A stretch of DNA of 64,000 nucleotides from Thalassobius sp034670005 (GCF_034670005.1 NZ_JAXMOH010000006.1:124001-188000), one strand, 5' to 3'; positions 25,856 through 34,902 are shown, counted from the first letter of the stretch. Translations and numbers: made by a program. The notes: generated from the letters alone by a model not told the origin.

Positions 25856-27069
25856 TGGCGCGCGCCTTCCTGATCGTGATCGACAGCGTCGGCATTGGCG
25901 GTGCGCCGGACGCTGACAAGTTCTTCAATGGCGACCGGCCCGATACCGGGGCGAATACGGTCGGCCATATCGCCCGCGCCTGTGCGGCAGGGCAGGCCGA
26001 AGAGGGTCGCAGCGGGCCATTGCATCTGCCCACGCTTGACGCTTTGGGGCTCGGGGCGGCGGTCAAGCTGGCCTCGGGCGAAGTGGCCCCGGGGTTGGGG
26101 GCTGACCACCCCAAAGGCCGCTGGGGTGCGGCGAGCGAAGTCAGCCGGGGCAAGGACACGCCCTCGGGCCATTGGGAACTGGCAGGTGTGCCGGTGCCAT
26201 GGGATTGGCATTATTTCCCCGATACCAAACCAACCTTCCCGCCCGACCTTTCGGCGCGGGTGGCCGAACTGGCGGGAACCGAAGGCATCCTGGGCGATTG
26301 CCACGCCTCGGGCACCCAGATCATCGCGGAGCTGGGGGCCGAGCATATCCGCTCCGGTTGGCCGATCTGCTACACTTCGGCTGATAGCGTGTTGCAGATC
26401 GCAGCGCATGAGGCCCATTTCGGGCTCGACCGTTTGCTGAAGCTTTGTCAGGGCATCGCGCCGATGGTTCATCAGATGAAGGTGGGCCGTGTTATCGCGC
26501 GGCCCTTCATCGGCACGGTTGAGGACGGGTTCACCCGCACCGCCAACAGGCATGATTATGCAATTTCCCCGCCCGCCCCGACGCTGTGCGACTGGGTGCA
26601 GGGGGCTGGCCGCCACGTCTATGCCATTGGCAAGATCGGTGACATTTTTTCGATGCAGGGCATCGACGAGGTCCGCAAGGGTGCCGATGCGCAGTTGATG
26701 ATCCATCTGAACGATCTGGTGAACGGGGCCGCAGAGGGTAGCCTGACCTTTGCCAATTTCGTCGAATTCGACAGCCTGTATGGTCATCGACGGGACATTT
26801 CGGGCTATGCGCGGGCACTGGAATGGTTCGACGCGGAACTGGGAAAAATTCTGCCGCGTCTGCGGCCTGACGATATGGTGCTGATCACCGCCGATCATGG
26901 TAACGATCCCAGCTGGAGCGGCACCGATCACACCCGCGAACGGGTGCCGGTGCTGATTGCGGGCAAAGGCGCAGGCAGCTGTGGATTGGTCAATTTTGTC
27001 GACATCGCGGCCAGCGTGGCCGCTCATCTGGATGTTCCCGCGCAAGGGCAGGGGCGGAGTTTTTTATGA
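25855..27069 (+). CDS. deoB: Phosphopentomutase
   Basis: DeoB interconverts (deoxy)ribose-1-phosphate and -5-phosphate. The 404-aa alkaline-phosphatase-superfamily enzyme has the metal and substrate motifs IVIDSVGIGGAPDA, DTGANTVGHIA, GKDTPSGHWEL, ITADHGNDPSW and GTDHTRE. It continues the pathway from DeoA and overlaps add by ATGA. Confidence 0.97.
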   Translation: MARAFLIVIDSVGIGGAPDADKFFNGDRPDTGANTVGHIARACAAGQAEEGRSGPLHLPTLDALGLGAAVKLASGEVAPGLGADHPKGRWGAASEVSRGKDTPSGHWELAGVPVPWDWHYFPDTKPTFPPDLSARVAELAGTEGILGDCHASGTQIIAELGAEHIRSGWPICYTSADSVLQIAAHEAHFGLDRLLKLCQGIAPMVHQMKVGRVIARPFIGTVEDGFTRTANRHDYAISPPAPTLCDWVQGAGRHVYAIGKIGDIFSMQGIDEVRKGADAQLMIHLNDLVNGAAEGSLTFANFVEFDSLYGHRRDISGYARALEWFDAELGKILPRLRPDDMVLITADHGNDPSWSGTDHTRERVPVLIAGKGAGSCGLVNFVDIAASVAAHLDVPAQGQGRSFL

Positions 27070-28055
27070 GTTGGAAAGCGTTTCCCAAGGTTGAATTGCA
27101 CCTGCATCTCGAAGGTGCAGCGCCGCCTGCCTTCGTACGCGGACTGGCGCAGGAAAAAAGCATTAATCTGGATGGGGTGTTCGACGAGAGGGGCAATTAT
27201 GCCTATCGTGATTTCACCCATTTTTTGCAGGTTTATGAGGCCGCGACACAGGTGTTGAAAACGCCCGAGGATTACCGCCGCCTGACCTTTGCGGTTCTGG
27301 AACAATGCGCCGAAAACGGTGTGATCTATGCCGAAAGCTTCCTCAGCCCCGATTTCTGCGGTGGCCGCGACGTGATCGCGTGGAAGGAATATCTGCACGC
27401 AATGCAGGAAGCCGCCGATCAGGCCGAGGCGCAGATGGGCATCACCCTGCGCGGGATCGCCACTTGCATTCGTCATTTCGGCCCGGACAAGGCGCGTGAA
27501 ACCGCGATCTGCGCAGCCGAAACCGCTGGGGACTGGATTACCGGCTTCGGTATGGGTGGCGACGAAGGTGTAGGCAAACAGGGCGATTTCGCCTGGGCTT
27601 TCGATTGCGCCCGCGAAGCAGGATTGCGGCTGACCACGCATGCCGGGGAATTCGGTGGGCCGGATTCGGTGCGGCAGGCGGTGCAGGATCTGAAGGTCGA
27701 ACGGATCGGTCACGGCGTGCGTTCGATAGAGGACCCGGCGCTGGTCGATATTTTGGCCGAAACCGGTGTCGTGCTGGAAGTCTGCCCCGGTTCGAACGTC
27801 GCGTTGGGACTATATCCCAACTATGGTGCCCATCCCATCGCGCGGCTGCGGGAAGCGGGGGTCAAAGTGACGGTGTCGACCGACGACCCGCCCTTTTTCA
27901 ATACCACCATGACGCGGGAATTCGAAGAACTGGAACGTGCTTTCCGCTGGGGAACAGAGGATTTTACCGCACTGAATGCGATTGCCATCGACGCGGCCTT
28001 CTGCGACGAACATACCCGCACTGGCATCAAGCAAAAACTGGAGCAAGCCGCATGA
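27066..28055 (+). CDS. add: Adenosine deaminase
   Basis: Add deaminates (deoxy)adenosine to (deoxy)inosine. The 329-aa TIM-barrel protein has the zinc ligands in KVELHLHLEGA, the catalytic region TTHAGEFGGPDS, ERIGHGVRSIED, and VSTDDPPFFNT with the conserved Asp pair. It overlaps deoB upstream and upp downstream, each by an ATGA junction. Confidence 0.95.
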   Translation: MSWKAFPKVELHLHLEGAAPPAFVRGLAQEKSINLDGVFDERGNYAYRDFTHFLQVYEAATQVLKTPEDYRRLTFAVLEQCAENGVIYAESFLSPDFCGGRDVIAWKEYLHAMQEAADQAEAQMGITLRGIATCIRHFGPDKARETAICAAETAGDWITGFGMGGDEGVGKQGDFAWAFDCAREAGLRLTTHAGEFGGPDSVRQAVQDLKVERIGHGVRSIEDPALVDILAETGVVLEVCPGSNVALGLYPNYGAHPIARLREAGVKVTVSTDDPPFFNTTMTREFEELERAFRWGTEDFTALNAIAIDAAFCDEHTRTGIKQKLEQAA

Positions 28056-28684
28056 CCGAGCATCTGACCATCGTGACCCACCCCTTGGTGCAGCATAAAC
28101 TGACCCTGATGCGCGACAAGAAGGCTTCGACCGGGGAATTCCGACGCCTGCTGCGCGAAATCAGCCAGTTGCTGGCTTATGAAATCACCCGCGATCTGGA
28201 ACTGACCACGCGCGGGATCGAAACCCCGATGCAGGAAATGGAAGCACCGGTGCTCAAGGGCAAGAAGCTGGCGCTGATATCAATCCTGCGGGCCGGAAAC
28301 GGGTTGCTGGACGGTGTTTTGGAACTGATCCCTTCGGCCCGGGTCGGGTTTGTCGGCCTTTACCGAGACGAGGAAACGCTGCAACCGGTGCAATATTATT
28401 TCAAGGTTCCCGAAGGGTTGGAGGATCGTCATCTGATCGTCGTTGATCCGATGCTGGCGACTGGCAATTCATCGGTCGCTGCGGTGGATCTGCTGAAGAA
28501 GGCCGGTGCCAATAACATCAGCTTCATGTGTCTGCTGGCCGCCCCCGAAGGCGTGGCCCGGATGAAGGAAGCACACCCCGATGTTCCGATCGTCACAGCG
28601 TCTCTGGACGAGCGGCTGAATGAAAAGGGCTATATCCTTCCGGGACTAGGGGATGCGGGCGACCGCATGTTTGGCACAAAATAG
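28052..28684 (+). CDS. upp: Uracil phosphoribosyltransferase
   Basis: Upp makes UMP from uracil and PRPP. The 210-aa protein starts MTEHLTIVTHPLVQHKLTLM and contains ISILRAGNGLLDGVLEL, the PRPP loop VVDPMLATGNSS and the uracil-binding C terminus YILPGLGDAGDRMFGTK. The start lies within the add stop codon. A longer frame beginning at 27605 is an overlap with add in another phase and should be ignored. It closes the operon. Confidence 0.97.
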   Translation: MTEHLTIVTHPLVQHKLTLMRDKKASTGEFRRLLREISQLLAYEITRDLELTTRGIETPMQEMEAPVLKGKKLALISILRAGNGLLDGVLELIPSARVGFVGLYRDEETLQPVQYYFKVPEGLEDRHLIVVDPMLATGNSSVAAVDLLKKAGANNISFMCLLAAPEGVARMKEAHPDVPIVTASLDERLNEKGYILPGLGDAGDRMFGTK

Positions 28685-28752
28685 GCTGTCATTAGCTTTA
28701 CTCAGGGAAACAATTCGTGCACAGTGCCTCTACATTTCGTGTGGGGGCACAG

Positions 28753-30120
28753 ATGAAGTTTATCACAGCAGCCGCAAGCGCCGTTATCGCTTTTTCGATG
28801 GGGTTAGGCATGGTTCAGGCCGCCACCCTGCGGGGGGCAGACGAACCGGCGGAATTTCCACCGGCCAGCTATAAAGGCAGCCAATATGTTGATAGCCGGG
28901 GCTGCGTCTATATCCGCGCCGGGATCGATGGCAATGTAACTTGGGTGCCGCGGGTGACCCGCGGGCGTGAACATCTTTGCAATGCCAAGCCGACCTTTGC
29001 CCAACCTGTCACGGCGAAATTGCCGGTGATTGCCGATGGGCCCGAGACCAGCGCGCCCAAGGCGGCGCCGCAAGTGGCGGTCAAGCCGCGCAAAGTGGTT
29101 CAGGCCCCGGCGGCGAAACCCGCGCCGCGGACGGTGCGCAAACCGATGACCACGATCGCGTCGATCTTTACGCCGCCCAAGATGATCAAGCCGGTACAGC
29201 CTGCGCCGAAAGTGCGCGTGGTGAAAGCAAAACCGGCCCCGAAACCGGCCCCGAAACCGGCCCCGGCGACGATGGAAACAGCCTGTGCAGGGGCGTCGGC
29301 GGTCAGTCAGAAATATCTCAAAGGGTCGGGTGTGCGTTGCGGTCCGCAGGCGGAATCGCCAGTGTCTTACGCATCGGGAAACAATGGCCAACGCCGGACC
29401 ATTGCGCCCGCACCGGTTGTGCCGGCCTATGCCCGCACCACACAGGTACGCCCGTCCGCCCCGGCGGCATCGGCGCAGGTGTCTACGGTGTCGCCCAACG
29501 CCCGTATCGTGCCCCGTCATGTCTATGAACAACAGCAAAACGCCAAGCTGTCCAACCCGATTCCCAAAGGGTATCGGCAGGTTTGGGACGATGATCGTCT
29601 GAACCCCTACCGGGCGCATCAGACCCGGGCCGGGCAGGCGCAGATGGCGTTGGTCTGGACCGATACGATCCCGCGTCAATTGGTCGATCGCGCGACCGGG
29701 CGGAACGTGACCCGAATGAATCCGGGACTGCGTTATCCGTTCACCGATCTGACCACGCAGACTCAGACCTTGGCGCAGATTGAACGCGATAAGGCCAGTG
29801 GCCGCACAGCCGGGGTGATGTCGACCAAGTCCCGCGCCCCGGTGAAATCGATGCCCGCCAAACCCGCGCGCAAACCGGTCGTACAGGCCAGCGGTCAGAG
29901 CTTTGTTCAGGTCGGCATGTTCGGTGTGCCGTCGAACGCTCAGAAAACAGCCCTGCGGCTGAAACAATCCGGTCTGCCGGTTCGGATCTGGAGCGCCAAT
30001 CGCAAAGGCAAAGCCTATCAGATCGTGGTGGCGGGTCCGTTCCCGTCCAATTCCGGGGCGCAACAGGCCCTTGGCACAGTCCGCAAGTCCGGATTTAGCG
30101 ACGCATTCCTGCGCCGCTGA
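28753..30120 (+). CDS. SPOR-domain periplasmic protein
   Basis: The 455-aa product has a signal peptide (MKFITAAASAVIAFSMGLGMVQA), a short conserved N-terminal module (SRGCVYIRAGIDGNVTWVPRVTRGREHLC), a long Pro/Ala/Lys-rich disordered stretch and a C-terminal SPOR domain (QSFVQVGMFGVPSNAQKTAL, YQIVVAGPFPSNSGAQQAL). SPOR domains bind denuded septal peptidoglycan, so a role at the division site or in cell-wall maturation is likely. A start at 28717 is possible but removes the signal peptide from the N terminus. Confidence 0.88.
   Translation: MKFITAAASAVIAFSMGLGMVQAATLRGADEPAEFPPASYKGSQYVDSRGCVYIRAGIDGNVTWVPRVTRGREHLCNAKPTFAQPVTAKLPVIADGPETSAPKAAPQVAVKPRKVVQAPAAKPAPRTVRKPMTTIASIFTPPKMIKPVQPAPKVRVVKAKPAPKPAPKPAPATMETACAGASAVSQKYLKGSGVRCGPQAESPVSYASGNNGQRRTIAPAPVVPAYARTTQVRPSAPAASAQVSTVSPNARIVPRHVYEQQQNAKLSNPIPKGYRQVWDDDRLNPYRAHQTRAGQAQMALVWTDTIPRQLVDRATGRNVTRMNPGLRYPFTDLTTQTQTLAQIERDKASGRTAGVMSTKSRAPVKSMPAKPARKPVVQASGQSFVQVGMFGVPSNAQKTALRLKQSGLPVRIWSANRKGKAYQIVVAGPFPSNSGAQQALGTVRKSGFSDAFLRR
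29230..29265 (+). repeat. Three tandem 12-bp units coding for KPAP
   Basis: AAACCGGCCCCG is repeated three times without change inside the SPOR-protein gene and encodes KPAPKPAPKPAP in the disordered linker. Copy number is likely to vary between strains by slippage. Confidence 0.8.
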
Positions 30121-30144
30121 CATCCCGAACAGCTAAGAATGATG

Positions 30145-30174
30145 GACCCCTGCCATATCGGTGGGGGTCTTTTA
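30145..30174 (+). terminator. Intrinsic terminator after the SPOR-protein gene
   Basis: A 10-bp stem (GACCCCTGCC at 30145-30154 pairing with GGTGGGGGTC-type sequence to 30169, with two G-T pairs) is followed by TTTT. It sits just outside the stop codon of the convergent M48-like gene. Confidence 0.7.
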
Positions 30175-31191
30175 GGTTTCGCAGATGCTTTGCAGCCTGA
30201 TCCAGTCGCCATCGGACAGAACCGGGCTGGGCGCTTCGCCGGGATAGGGGTCAGCCTCGATCAGTGGCAGGGTCGCTTCGCCCGATACATCCAGAGCATA
30301 GGCATAGGGGCTGGATTTCACCCCGGCCTCGTGGAACCCTTGCAACAGGGTTTCGACGGGCAGCTCGGTCACTGGCTGCGTCAGCAGGGTTTCGGCATAA
30401 GCCTTGAGCGTATCGTCGGGCAGCGTGCCCGTGGTCAGCAGCCTGAGACTACTGAACATGCCGCTGTGACGCAAAAGCTGGTCCAGCGGGTCTGAGGCAC
30501 GGGCGCGCAACATTTCGGCGATGACGTGACCGGCGGCGATATCGGGGACTTCGTAATCTTCGAACAAGGCGCTGTTCAGCACCATGATACGGCCCGGCAA
30601 CATGACGCTGTCGGGCACGCCGGTCTTGACCACGGTAAGGTGCAGATCGTCCTCGGTCAGCCGGTCGGCCAAATGGTCCAGCGCCAATCGCGCACTGGCG
30701 GTGTCGCAAGATGGACCGGAAAGCCGCTGAATATCCGCCAGCAGGCGCTGACCGATATCCGACCGTTTGGCGGGCGGGACCACGCTGAGCGCGTGATCCA
30801 CCATCGCGCCCGGCAGCCAAAACACCCCAACCGCCAGAACGGAAGTCAGGGACGCCGCCATCATCACCGCCCTGAGTCGCCCGGGTCGGGGTCGTCGCCG
30901 TTCGATGGCATTGCGCAGCTTTTCGATCGCCGCAACCATTTCGGTTTCGGCTTCGGTCAGTTCCAGAGTCTCACCTGGATCACCATCGGGATGATAGATC
31001 GCCGGCCAGTCGCCCGGGTTGGCGCGCATCACAGCGGGTAGCGACCAATGGGTCAGCGCCCGATCCTGCAGATCGGAAATCACCAGCGTGGCATCCCCGA
31101 TCGACACGATCACTTCGCGGCGCTGATCTTCTGGCGAAGCGCGCCAAAGGCCGGACGCTTCGATCCGTTGGTATTTTGTCAATGCTGTCAT
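30172..31191 (-). CDS. Membrane protein resembling an M48 peptidase that has lost its zinc motif
   Basis: The 339-aa protein has a cytosolic N-terminal region (about 1-115), one membrane helix (RAVMMAASLTSVLAVGVFWLP) and a periplasmic domain. In that domain the stretch VMLPGRIMVLNSALFEDYE resembles the NAFALPGGRIVV-x-x-GL motif just before the HExxH helix in M48 (HtpX/BepA-like) peptidases, but the next helix reads PDIAAGHVIAEMLRARA, with no HExxH. If the relationship is right, the protein is catalytically dead. The start at 31191 fits the N terminus MTALTKYQRI. It is convergent with the SPOR-domain gene. Confidence 0.6.
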   Translation of the reverse strand: MTALTKYQRIEASGLWRASPEDQRREVIVSIGDATLVISDLQDRALTHWSLPAVMRANPGDWPAIYHPDGDPGETLELTEAETEMVAAIEKLRNAIERRRPRPGRLRAVMMAASLTSVLAVGVFWLPGAMVDHALSVVPPAKRSDIGQRLLADIQRLSGPSCDTASARLALDHLADRLTEDDLHLTVVKTGVPDSVMLPGRIMVLNSALFEDYEVPDIAAGHVIAEMLRARASDPLDQLLRHSGMFSSLRLLTTGTLPDDTLKAYAETLLTQPVTELPVETLLQGFHEAGVKSSPYAYALDVSGEATLPLIEADPYPGEAPSPVLSDGDWIRLQSICET

Positions 31192-31292
31192 GCGGGCGCT
31201 GCTCTGCCTCGGTCTTTGAGACCTGAATAGCACGCTAAGGGGCAGGGCGGCAATCGGCTAGCAAAGGCGTGGTGAAACCTGTCGTGTGCAGA

Positions 31293-31484
31293 TCAGGCGG
31301 CTTTGAAGCCGATCTTGCGGAAGATAGAGGCCGCCGGACAGACCCGGGTGAAGGCCGACTGGAACAGGTTGACGCCGACGAAGGCGGTGAGCCAGACGAA
31401 GGCCGGGTGCACGAAGTAGGTCAGCACCAGCGAAAGAAGTACCATGAAGCCCGCAAAGGCGGTGACGGCTTGATTGACGGTCAT
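31293..31484 (-). CDS. DUF2892 (YgaP-like transmembrane) protein
   Basis: The 63-aa product, MTVNQAVTAFAGFMVLLSLV..., has two membrane helices and the C-terminal signature FQSAFTRVCPAASIFRKIGFK, where the conserved Cys-Pro is typical of DUF2892. Such modules occur in sulfur-handling operons, fused or next to rhodaneses and sulfide:quinone reductase. The start at 31484 is internal to a slightly longer frame. A perfect 16-bp palindrome lies 80 bp upstream. Confidence 0.85.
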   Translation of the reverse strand: MTVNQAVTAFAGFMVLLSLVLTYFVHPAFVWLTAFVGVNLFQSAFTRVCPAASIFRKIGFKAA

Positions 31485-31563
31485 TTCTATATCCTCTTGT
31501 ATGGAACGCACCGGGCGAAGAAACCGTGAAACTGTGTTTACGAAGCCCGGTGTGTTAATTAAT

Positions 31564-31579
31564 ATTCCATATATGGAAT
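31564..31579 (-). promoter_or_regulatory. Perfect palindrome ATTC-N8-GAAT, SqrR/BigR-type operator candidate
   Basis: ATTCCATATATGGAAT is a perfect 16-bp inverted repeat in the upstream region of the DUF2892 gene. It matches the ATTC-N8-GAAT pattern that I recall for the persulfide-sensing ArsR-family repressor SqrR of Rhodobacter capsulatus, a relative of BigR. The flanks are AT-rich (TTAATTAAT), as expected for a promoter. Confidence 0.6.
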
Positions 31580-31608
31580 GTTTTGAGCCATTGCAAGAGG
31601 CGAGCCGG

Positions 31609-33234
31609 TCAGAATCCTTTGGCCAGCGTTCTCAGCTCGAATTTCTGGATCTTGCCGGTCGAGGTCTTGGGTAATTCCTGAAACACCACCTTTTTCGGCG
31701 TCTTGAACCCGGCCAGCCGTTCGCGGGCAAAGGCGATCAGCGCGGCCTCATCCGCCTGATGCCCGTCCTTTAATTCCACAAAAGCGCAGGGCACTTCGCC
31801 CCATTTTTCATCCGGTTTGGCCACCACCGCGCAAAGCAGCACATCGGGATGTGCCATCAGCACGCCTTCGACCTCAACCGAACTGATATTTTCGCCGCCC
31901 GAAATGATGATGTCCTTGGCCCGGTCGGCGATCTGCACAAAGCTGTCGCGATGCTGCAAGGCGATGTCGCCGGTGTGGAAATAGCCGCCCGCGAAGGCCT
32001 CGGCGGTGGCGTCGGGGTTTTTCAAATACCCTTTCATCACACCGTTGCCGCGCATGACGATTTCGCCCTGCGTTTTGCCATCCATTGGGATCTGCTGCAT
32101 TTTTTCGTCCATGACGGTGATATGTTCATAGATCGGCATCGCCACGCCCTGCCGCGCTTTGATCGCGGCGCGGTCATCACCTTGTAAGGGGTCCCATTCG
32201 GATTTCCAGGTGCATTCGGTGGCAGGACCGTAAACTTCGGTCAGGCCATAAACTTGCGTGACGTTGAACCCCATCGGTTCGATCTTGGCCAGGGTCGCAG
32301 GGGCGGGCGGGGCACCGGCGGTGAACACCTCGACCACGTGATCGAAATCGCGGCGGTCGGAAGCGGGGGAATTGACCAGCGTGTTCAAAACGATCGGCGC
32401 GCCGCCGAAATGGGTCACGCCTTCATTCGCGATGGCGTCGAATATTGCCTTGGCTGTGATGTCGCGGCAGCACACCACGGTTCCGCCCAGAACCGGCATC
32501 ATCCAGGTGTGGCACCAGCCGTTGCAGTGAAACAGCGGCACGATGGTCAGGTAGCGCGGGTGCAATGTCATCCGCCAGCTGATCACCTGACCCATCGCAT
32601 TCAGATAGGCCCCGCGATGATGATAAACTACGCCCTTGGGCCGTCCGGTCGTGCCAGAGGTGTAATTCAGCGCAATGCTTTCCCATTCGTCCTCGGGCAT
32701 GATCCACTGGAAATCCGCGTCACCGGTTTTCAGCAGGTCTTCGTATTCCATGTAATGCCCATGGGCATGAACCCCGGCCTGATCGTCGGCCACTTCGATC
32801 AGGATCGGTGCGGGGCCGTCCATGATTTCGATCGCCTGAGCCAGAACCGGCAGGAATTGCGGATCGACCAGCACCACCTTGGCCTGCCCGTGGTCCAGGA
32901 TATAGGCGATGGTGTCGGCCTCGACCCGTGTGTTGATCGTGTTCAGGACGCCACCGCAGGCGGGCACACCGAAATGCGCTTCCGCTTGGGCCGGAATATT
33001 GGGCAGCACGGTGGCGACCACATCGCCGGGATTGACCCCCAGCTTGGTCAGCGCCGAGGCCAGCCGCGTTACCCGGTCATGGTATTCGACATAGGTTTTG
33101 CGATGTGTGCCATAGACCACCGCCGGGTGGTCCGGAAATACTGTCTTCGCGCGGTTCAGCCATGATAGCGGGGTCAGCGGCACGTAATTCGCTGCAGTTT
33201 TCCCCAGTCCGGTTTCGTCGGCCATCCAACCCAT
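31609..33234 (-). CDS. Acyl-CoA ligase of the DmdB/medium-chain type
   Basis: The 541-aa ANL-superfamily enzyme has the P-loop-like YTSGTTGRPKGV, the VYGLTEVYGPAT motif, GYFHTGDIAL, DRAKDIIISGGENISSVEVE and the catalytic lysine in PKTSTGKIQKFELR. Length and organisation match roseobacter acyl-CoA synthetases that include DmdB, the 3-methylmercaptopropionate-CoA ligase of DMSP demethylation, but sequence reading alone cannot tell this from a general medium-chain ligase. The start at 33234 has GGAGG eight bases before it. No DMSP lyase or dmdA is in the window. Confidence 0.85.
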   Translation of the reverse strand: MGWMADETGLGKTAANYVPLTPLSWLNRAKTVFPDHPAVVYGTHRKTYVEYHDRVTRLASALTKLGVNPGDVVATVLPNIPAQAEAHFGVPACGGVLNTINTRVEADTIAYILDHGQAKVVLVDPQFLPVLAQAIEIMDGPAPILIEVADDQAGVHAHGHYMEYEDLLKTGDADFQWIMPEDEWESIALNYTSGTTGRPKGVVYHHRGAYLNAMGQVISWRMTLHPRYLTIVPLFHCNGWCHTWMMPVLGGTVVCCRDITAKAIFDAIANEGVTHFGGAPIVLNTLVNSPASDRRDFDHVVEVFTAGAPPAPATLAKIEPMGFNVTQVYGLTEVYGPATECTWKSEWDPLQGDDRAAIKARQGVAMPIYEHITVMDEKMQQIPMDGKTQGEIVMRGNGVMKGYLKNPDATAEAFAGGYFHTGDIALQHRDSFVQIADRAKDIIISGGENISSVEVEGVLMAHPDVLLCAVVAKPDEKWGEVPCAFVELKDGHQADEAALIAFARERLAGFKTPKKVVFQELPKTSTGKIQKFELRTLAKGF

Positions 33235-33324
33235 GATGATTTCCTCCCTCTTTCATGGCGCATATTGCGCAGGGGGGAGGGGCTTGAAAAGTCCGTAAGA
33301 ACACCAATCGGTCTTTTATCCCGC

Positions 33325-34902
33325 TCAGGCCATAAGGTCGTATTCGACACCGTTCAGCCAAAGCGTGATTTCCGATTGCGCGGCCCCGTCTACCAATGCC
33401 CAGATAATTTGGCCGGTCGGCCGGTAGATGACAAAGGCTTCTTCCACACCAGCGCCGCCCGCGCCGTCCGTTTCGACGAAATTGACCTGAAACTGATCGC
33501 GTGTCCCGGTGCGTCCGAATTGCAGGACATCGCCGTCAGCGGCGCTGTAATCCTGTATCCAGTCCGACCCGTGATCTGCGATCCCAAGGTGAAAAAACCT
33601 GTCGGCACCGTCACCGCCATTGGCCTGATCGTATCCGAAACCACCGTTGAGGAAATCATTGCCCGCGCCGCCATACAGGATGTCGCCCCAGGCTTGTGCG
33701 GTCAGATTGTCGTCGCCGTTTGCCCCGATAACCGTGTCTGCGCCAAAGCCGCCGATCAGGGTGTCCTGACCGTCATCGCCGCGCAATTCGTCATTGCCAT
33801 AGCCGCCGTCGATATAATCGTCACCCGTCCCGCCGAAGACGGCATCGTGGCGGTCTGCCGCGGTTTCGCCGCCCATGATCGTATCGTTGCCATCGCCACC
33901 GATTAGCGAATCCAGACCATCCCCACCGGTCAGGCTGTCATCGCCGCCGCGCCCGTTCAGGGTATCGTTACCATCCAGCCCCTCCAGTCGATTGGCCAGA
34001 TCATTCCCTTCGACAAGATCATTTCCAGCTGTGCCGATGGCGTTCTCGATGTCGACCCCGTAAGCGACCGCGATCCGGGCCTGAACTCCGCCCGATGCAT
34101 GGCCCAGTTCCGAAAATCTGCCCTCTCTGAGGTCCAGCACCGCCGCCGTTGTGCTGGCCCCTGCGGTCAGAGTGTCAGTGCCGCCCGCATCCCAAATGAC
34201 ATAGAGATTGCCGTCTTCGCGTAAAACGTAGGTATTATTGCCAGTGTGAAAGCTCTGATTGCCGCCCCAACGTTCCTGAAGCGCAGCAATGTCATAGAGC
34301 ATCAGGCTTTCCGGTTCCTGACCAAGATCCGGGTTCGGAGTGTAGGACATGACTGTGAATTGGTAATTGTCCTCTTCCTCGGGCAGATACGGTCCCGGCG
34401 GAGCGTTGAGCGGATTCACATCGTAATTGCCCGGATGTTTCAAGGAAAACGCATGACCGATCTCGTGCAGGATCAGGTTTATTTCGCTGGGCTGGGTCAG
34501 GTCTCGATCGGTGTTGAACACGACAAAGCCGTCATATTCCAGGCTGGGCCAGCTATCGTATTGAAACCGGCCTCTCCCGCCAGACAGCCCATAAGAGGCG
34601 CGCAAGAAGGTGATATCGACCGCGTTTTCGTCCAGAGTTTCGACGAACTGAACGTTCAGAACGCGCTCATATTCCCTCAGCCCCGCGCGCACCGCATCGC
34701 GTTCGGCTTCGGTATATGTGCCCCAGCCGCCGACATCGGTCCAACTGGTTTCACGCAGATCATCGGGGCGGTCATTCTGAAAACTATAGCTGATCTGCAG
34801 AGGCGGCGCTGCTGTCGTATGATAAGTGTCATAGAAGGTGGGCCACTGAACCGCGTCAATCCGTTCGGGCATGTCTTCGGGGGCTACGCCTTGCTGTGTC
34901 AT
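33325..34902 (-). CDS. Serralysin-like M10 metalloprotease with RTX repeats
   Basis: The 525-aa protein has the zinc motif HEIGHAFSLKHP (first His near residue 145; pattern HExxHxxxxxHP) and a Met-turn (FTVMSYTP), which define metzincin proteases of the serralysin group. From about residue 285 to 450 there are repeated GGxGxDxLx nonapeptides (GGDGNDTIMGG, GGAGNDFLNGG) that bind calcium. There is no Sec signal, so export by a type I system is expected; no T1SS genes are next to it. The N terminus is short (about 35 residues before the catalytic domain). Confidence 0.9.
   Translation of the reverse strand: MTQQGVAPEDMPERIDAVQWPTFYDTYHTTAAPPLQISYSFQNDRPDDLRETSWTDVGGWGTYTEAERDAVRAGLREYERVLNVQFVETLDENAVDITFLRASYGLSGGRGRFQYDSWPSLEYDGFVVFNTDRDLTQPSEINLILHEIGHAFSLKHPGNYDVNPLNAPPGPYLPEEEDNYQFTVMSYTPNPDLGQEPESLMLYDIAALQERWGGNQSFHTGNNTYVLREDGNLYVIWDAGGTDTLTAGASTTAAVLDLREGRFSELGHASGGVQARIAVAYGVDIENAIGTAGNDLVEGNDLANRLEGLDGNDTLNGRGGDDSLTGGDGLDSLIGGDGNDTIMGGETAADRHDAVFGGTGDDYIDGGYGNDELRGDDGQDTLIGGFGADTVIGANGDDNLTAQAWGDILYGGAGNDFLNGGFGYDQANGGDGADRFFHLGIADHGSDWIQDYSAADGDVLQFGRTGTRDQFQVNFVETDGAGGAGVEEAFVIYRPTGQIIWALVDGAAQSEITLWLNGVEYDLMA
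33570..34035 (-). repeat. RTX nonapeptide repeat region inside the serralysin-like gene
   Basis: The DNA codes for more than ten GGxGxDxUx-type repeats that build the calcium-binding parallel beta roll typical of type I secreted proteins. Confidence 0.85.

Noticed and set aside
29230..29265. Three short direct repeats, considered as a CRISPR-like array
   Set aside because: The 12-bp units are contiguous, in frame, and encode KPAP within a coding linker; no spacers.
28804..30123. 439-aa minus-strand reading frame over the SPOR-protein gene
   Set aside because: Arg/Gly/His-rich antisense translation; the plus-strand gene has a signal peptide and a SPOR domain.
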